Made by a program: the position numbers and the translations under genes. Below are positions 17,894 through 19,213 of a DNA stretch of 19,213 nt, piece after piece. This stretch comes from Alphaproteobacteria bacterium. Its GTDB lineage: Bacteria > Pseudomonadota > Alphaproteobacteria > Rhizobiales > Xanthobacteraceae. Every line of letters starts with the position of its first letter. Position 1 is the first letter of the stretch. The stretch is taken from the NCBI GenBank assembly GCA_005883115.1, contig VAZQ01000342.1, forward strand, positions 1-19,213, read 5' to 3'. The notes beneath the pieces are model-generated. The model was not told the DNA's origin, did no database searches, and was given only the letters and a program-made list of their open reading frames with translations.

Positions 17894-17899
17894 GCGCAG

Positions 17900-17941
17900 G
17901 TTCTCTTTTTGTTCTTGACAAGGCAAGAACAAAGAATGAAC
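17900..17941. promoter_or_regulatory. Paired, oppositely oriented LexA (SOS) boxes
   Basis: GTTC-N7-GTTC occurs at 17900-17914 and GAAC-N7-GAAC, its reverse complement, at 17927-17941. GTTC-N7-GTTC is the established LexA box of Alphaproteobacteria. The inner halves lie in a ten-base perfect inverted repeat (17908-17917 with 17924-17933), and a TTGACA hexamer (17915-17920) lies between the boxes. LexA binding would cover this -35 element. The motifs are seen; binding and the regulated transcript (probably rightward, toward 18061) are inferred. No good -10 box was identified. Confidence 0.55.
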
Positions 17942-18061
17942 ATGGCCGTGCTGCCGGTCAGGCTCATTGCGCCCTGCAATTGGCCAACGCGGCAGTTTCG
18001 CTCCGCGGGGCGCTTCGAAGTCCGCAAGCGTCTAGCGGAATATTCCCCGGAGAATGTGTGA
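17936..18061 (+). CDS. Possible 41-residue ORF coupled to the exported protein
   Basis: From ATG 17936 a frame runs 41 codons, starting MNMAVLPVRLIAPCNWPTRQ and ending RKRLAEYSPENV. Its TGA shares one base with the ATG of the next gene (TGATG), a common sign of coupled translation. Against it: no Shine-Dalgarno sequence precedes either early ATG, the start overlaps the second LexA-like box, and I recognise no family. A transcript from the TTGACA at 17915 would begin at about the start of this frame. It is best treated as a candidate, or simply as the leader of the gene at 18061. Confidence 0.2.
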   Translation: MNMAVLPVRLIAPCNWPTRQFRSAGRFEVRKRLAEYSPENV

Positions 18062-18480
18062 TGAGACCGACCTTCACCGCAGCCGCGTGTGTGGCATTGG
18101 TGGGACTGCTGGCTTTGGCGCAATCGGCGGGCGCGGAGCCGAAGACGGCGAGGCAATGCAACAGCGATTGGGCCGCGAACAAGACCGCCATTCAAGCGAG
18201 CGGTAAGACCAAACGCGCCTTCGTGGCCGAGTGTCGCGGCATTACGGTCGCGGCGCGCCAATCCCCCGCACTAGATAAGGGCCAATACACAAGCGAGGCG
18301 GAGGCGAAAGCGAGCTGCCCGAGCGATGCCGTCGTGTGGGTGAATTCGGCATCGAAGATCTATCATCCGAGCGGCAGCCGCAGCTACGGCAAGACCGCAA
18401 CCGGCGCATATATGTGCGAACAGGACTCCATCGCTGCAGGATTCCGCGCGCCCAAACTGGCGCGGCGCACTGCGGTCTGA
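18061..18480 (+). CDS. Exported small protein of unknown function
   Basis: A 139-residue protein with a clear Sec signal peptide: MRP, a hydrophobic core at about residues 6-20, and a probable cleavage after Ala-Gly-Ala near residue 25. The mature part has two short regions. One reads QCNSDWAANKTAIQASGKTK and AFVAECRG, with two cysteines. The other reads CPSDAVVWVNSASKIYHPSG and YGKTATGAYMCEQDSIAAGF, also with two cysteines, so two disulfides are possible in the periplasm. Similar small proteins, often annotated hypothetical, are frequent in Bradyrhizobium relatives by my recollection; no function is known to me. GGAGA lies about seven bases before ATG 18061. Upstream stand the LexA-like boxes and a possible overlapping small frame. 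Confidence 0.8.
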   Translation: MRPTFTAAACVALVGLLALAQSAGAEPKTARQCNSDWAANKTAIQASGKTKRAFVAECRGITVAARQSPALDKGQYTSEAEAKASCPSDAVVWVNSASKIYHPSGSRSYGKTATGAYMCEQDSIAAGFRAPKLARRTAV

Positions 18481-18501
18481 TTGTGTCGCGCTCGCGCAAC
18501 A

Positions 18502-18527
18502 TGACGGTGTCGCTCGCGGCACCGTCA
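18502..18527 (+). terminator. Hairpin after the exported protein gene
   Basis: TGACGGTG at 18502-18509 pairs perfectly with CACCGTCA at 18520-18527 around a ten-base loop, 21 bases after the stop. No U-run follows, so termination is uncertain. Confidence 0.35.
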
Positions 18528-18552
18528 GCGACATCCTCCGGCGCCGCCTGCC

Positions 18553-18581
18553 TTGCCTCGGCCGCGTGCCGGGCCGATAAA
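18553..18581 (+). promoter_or_regulatory. Candidate promoter of tRNA-Val
   Basis: TTGCCT at 18553-18558 and GATAAA at 18576-18581 are 17 bases apart, and the expected transcript start falls a few bases before the mature tRNA at 18591. Confidence 0.5.
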
Positions 18582-18590
18582 GCTCGGTGA

Positions 18591-18666
18591 GGGCGGTTAG
18601 CTCAGTGGGTAGAGCGCCTGCTTTACACGCAGGATGTCGGCGGTTCGAGTCCGTCACCGCCCACCA
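18591..18666 (+). tRNA. tRNA-Val (anticodon UAC)
   Basis: A 76-base tRNA with encoded CCA. The acceptor GGGCGGT pairs with ACCGCCC over seven bases. The anticodon stem CCTGC/GCAGG encloses TTTACAC, giving anticodon UAC for valine. The D arm (GCTCAGTGGGTAGAGC) and the T arm (GGCGG, loop TTCGAGT, CCGTC) are regular. It stands alone between the exported protein gene and the HU gene, which comes from the other strand. Confidence 0.97.
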
Positions 18667-18752
18667 GTGTTCGCGCCTGCCGCGCTGTAGCCGGCAAGTT
18701 GCGCTCGATTGCACGCGAACGCCGCCCCGCAGAGTGGTGGCTCAGGAAAGCA

Positions 18753-18788
18753 ATCCGCCGGCGCCGTCGGTCGAGGCGGCCGGCGGAT
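18753..18788 (-). terminator. Probable terminator of the HU gene
   Basis: ATCCGCCGGC at 18753-18762 is an exact inverted complement of GCCGGCGGAT at 18779-18788, a ten-base stem beyond the HU stop. In the minus direction it is followed by TGCTTTCC, a weak U-rich tail. Confidence 0.5.
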
Positions 18789-18815
18789 AGGGAAAGGCGT
18801 GAAGCGGGCGTCTTG

Positions 18816-19118
18816 TCAGACTGCTTCCTTGAGTTCCTTGGCGGCGCGGAAGGCGACCTTCTTGCTGGCCTTGATCTGGATCGGCTCGCCGGTCGCGGGA
18901 TTGCGTCCCATGCGTGCCGCGCGCTTGCGCACCACAAGGATGCCGAGGCCGCCGATGCGGATGCGGTCGCCCTTCTTGAGGTGCTTGGTCACCAAGTTCA
19001 CCAGATCGCCGAGTATCGCCTCGGTCTGCTTCTTCGACATTTCATGGGATTCCGAGAGATTCGCGGCGAGATGCTTCAGGGTCACTGTCGCCTGTGCGCC
19101 CGGTTTCTTCGCTGCCAT
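18816..19118 (-). CDS. hup: HU family DNA-binding protein
   Basis: A 100-residue nucleoid protein that binds and bends DNA as a dimer. After a 12-residue basic tail (MAAKKPGAQATV) comes the HU fold: LKHLAANLSESHEMSKKQTE, LGDLVNLVTKHLKKGDRIRI, GGLGILVVRKRAARMGRNP with the intercalating proline of the beta arm in RNPATGE, and the end KKVAFRAAKELKEAV. This Lys/Ala-extended variety is common in Hyphomicrobiales; ordinary HU has about 90 residues. ATG 19118 is preceded by a strong GGAGGG site, so the longer frame from 19175 is rejected. HU genes often follow lon; here an exported protein and a tRNA gene intervene, and the HU gene points back toward lon. CTAAAT about 50 bases upstream may be part of its promoter. 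Confidence 0.95.
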   Translation of the reverse strand: MAAKKPGAQATVTLKHLAANLSESHEMSKKQTEAILGDLVNLVTKHLKKGDRIRIGGLGILVVRKRAARMGRNPATGEPIQIKASKKVAFRAAKELKEAV

Positions 19119-19213
19119 GGTTAGCCCTCCTGGTTGCGGGAAAGTGTCGTCAAAGCCCCGCTTCGACGCTGGCATTTAGACGATTCGGATACGGTCTGAC
19201 CATGACTTATTGC

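Noticed and set aside
18271..18714. 147-codon minus-strand frame across tRNA-Val
   Set aside because: Antisense reading through a tRNA (SNRRHPACKAGALPTEL-type artefact) and the exported protein gene.
18669..18720. Nested inverted repeats just after tRNA-Val (GTTCGCG with CGCGAAC, TGCCG with CGGCA)
   Set aside because: Considered as an attachment site or terminator; no U-run, no integrase and no repeat of the tRNA end, so nothing beyond a GC-rich fold is supported.

Overview
The window looks like a stretch of core chromosome from an alphaproteobacterium of the order Hyphomicrobiales (Rhizobiales), probably of the Bradyrhizobium/Xanthobacteraceae type. I base this on recalled protein families and gene order, not on a database search. 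The pointers are a type 2 (alphaproteobacterial) heme A synthase, the pair rplM-rpsI, a glnB-glnA unit, the order tig-clpP-clpX-lon followed by an HU gene, a DUF2842 membrane protein beside the heme A synthase, high GC, and candidate sigma-54 and GTTC-N7-GTTC (alphaproteobacterial LexA) sites. I see no insertion sequence, integrase, phage gene, CRISPR array or rRNA.

Layout. 1-2102: a DUF2842 membrane protein (minus, cut by the window edge) diverges from ctaA, which overlaps a crotonase-fold gene by four bases. 2133-5097 (all minus): an ECHDC3-like crotonase, a CoA-binding Rossmann protein and O-acetylhomoserine sulfhydrylase metY. The CoA-binding gene has a leader hairpin that would hide its ribosome binding site. 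5225-7252 (plus): a small basic DUF3175 protein, a hotdog thioesterase and the ribosomal operon rplM-rpsI. 7318-9270 (minus): glnB-glnA with a sigma-54-type promoter and an intrinsic terminator. 9472-10968: bifunctional NAD(P)H-hydrate repair enzyme. 10979-11128: a decayed C-terminal piece of a Bug/TctC solute receptor. 11245-11329: tRNA-Leu(UAG). 11418-17836: the protein quality-control block tig, clpP, clpX, lon. 17837-18060: lon terminator, then a paired LexA-box-like element. 18061-18480: a small exported protein of unknown function. 18591-18666: tRNA-Val(UAC). 18816-19118: HU (minus).

How the genes work together. Trigger factor meets nascent chains at the ribosome; ClpXP and Lon degrade damaged or regulated proteins; possible heat-shock-type promoters lie before clpP and lon. 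GlnB (PII) and GlnA form the nitrogen-assimilation pair, with the uridylylation tyrosine (Tyr51) and adenylylation tyrosine (Tyr397) both present. The two crotonases both lack catalytic glutamates of classical enoyl-CoA hydratase, so neither should be taken as an ordinary beta-oxidation enzyme.

I found no clearly new multi-gene system. The signals most worth a second look are (1) two oppositely oriented, correctly spaced GTTC-N7-GTTC sites just after the lon terminator, with a small open frame and an exported protein behind them, and (2) two mutually exclusive hairpins over the ribosome binding site of the CoA-binding protein.
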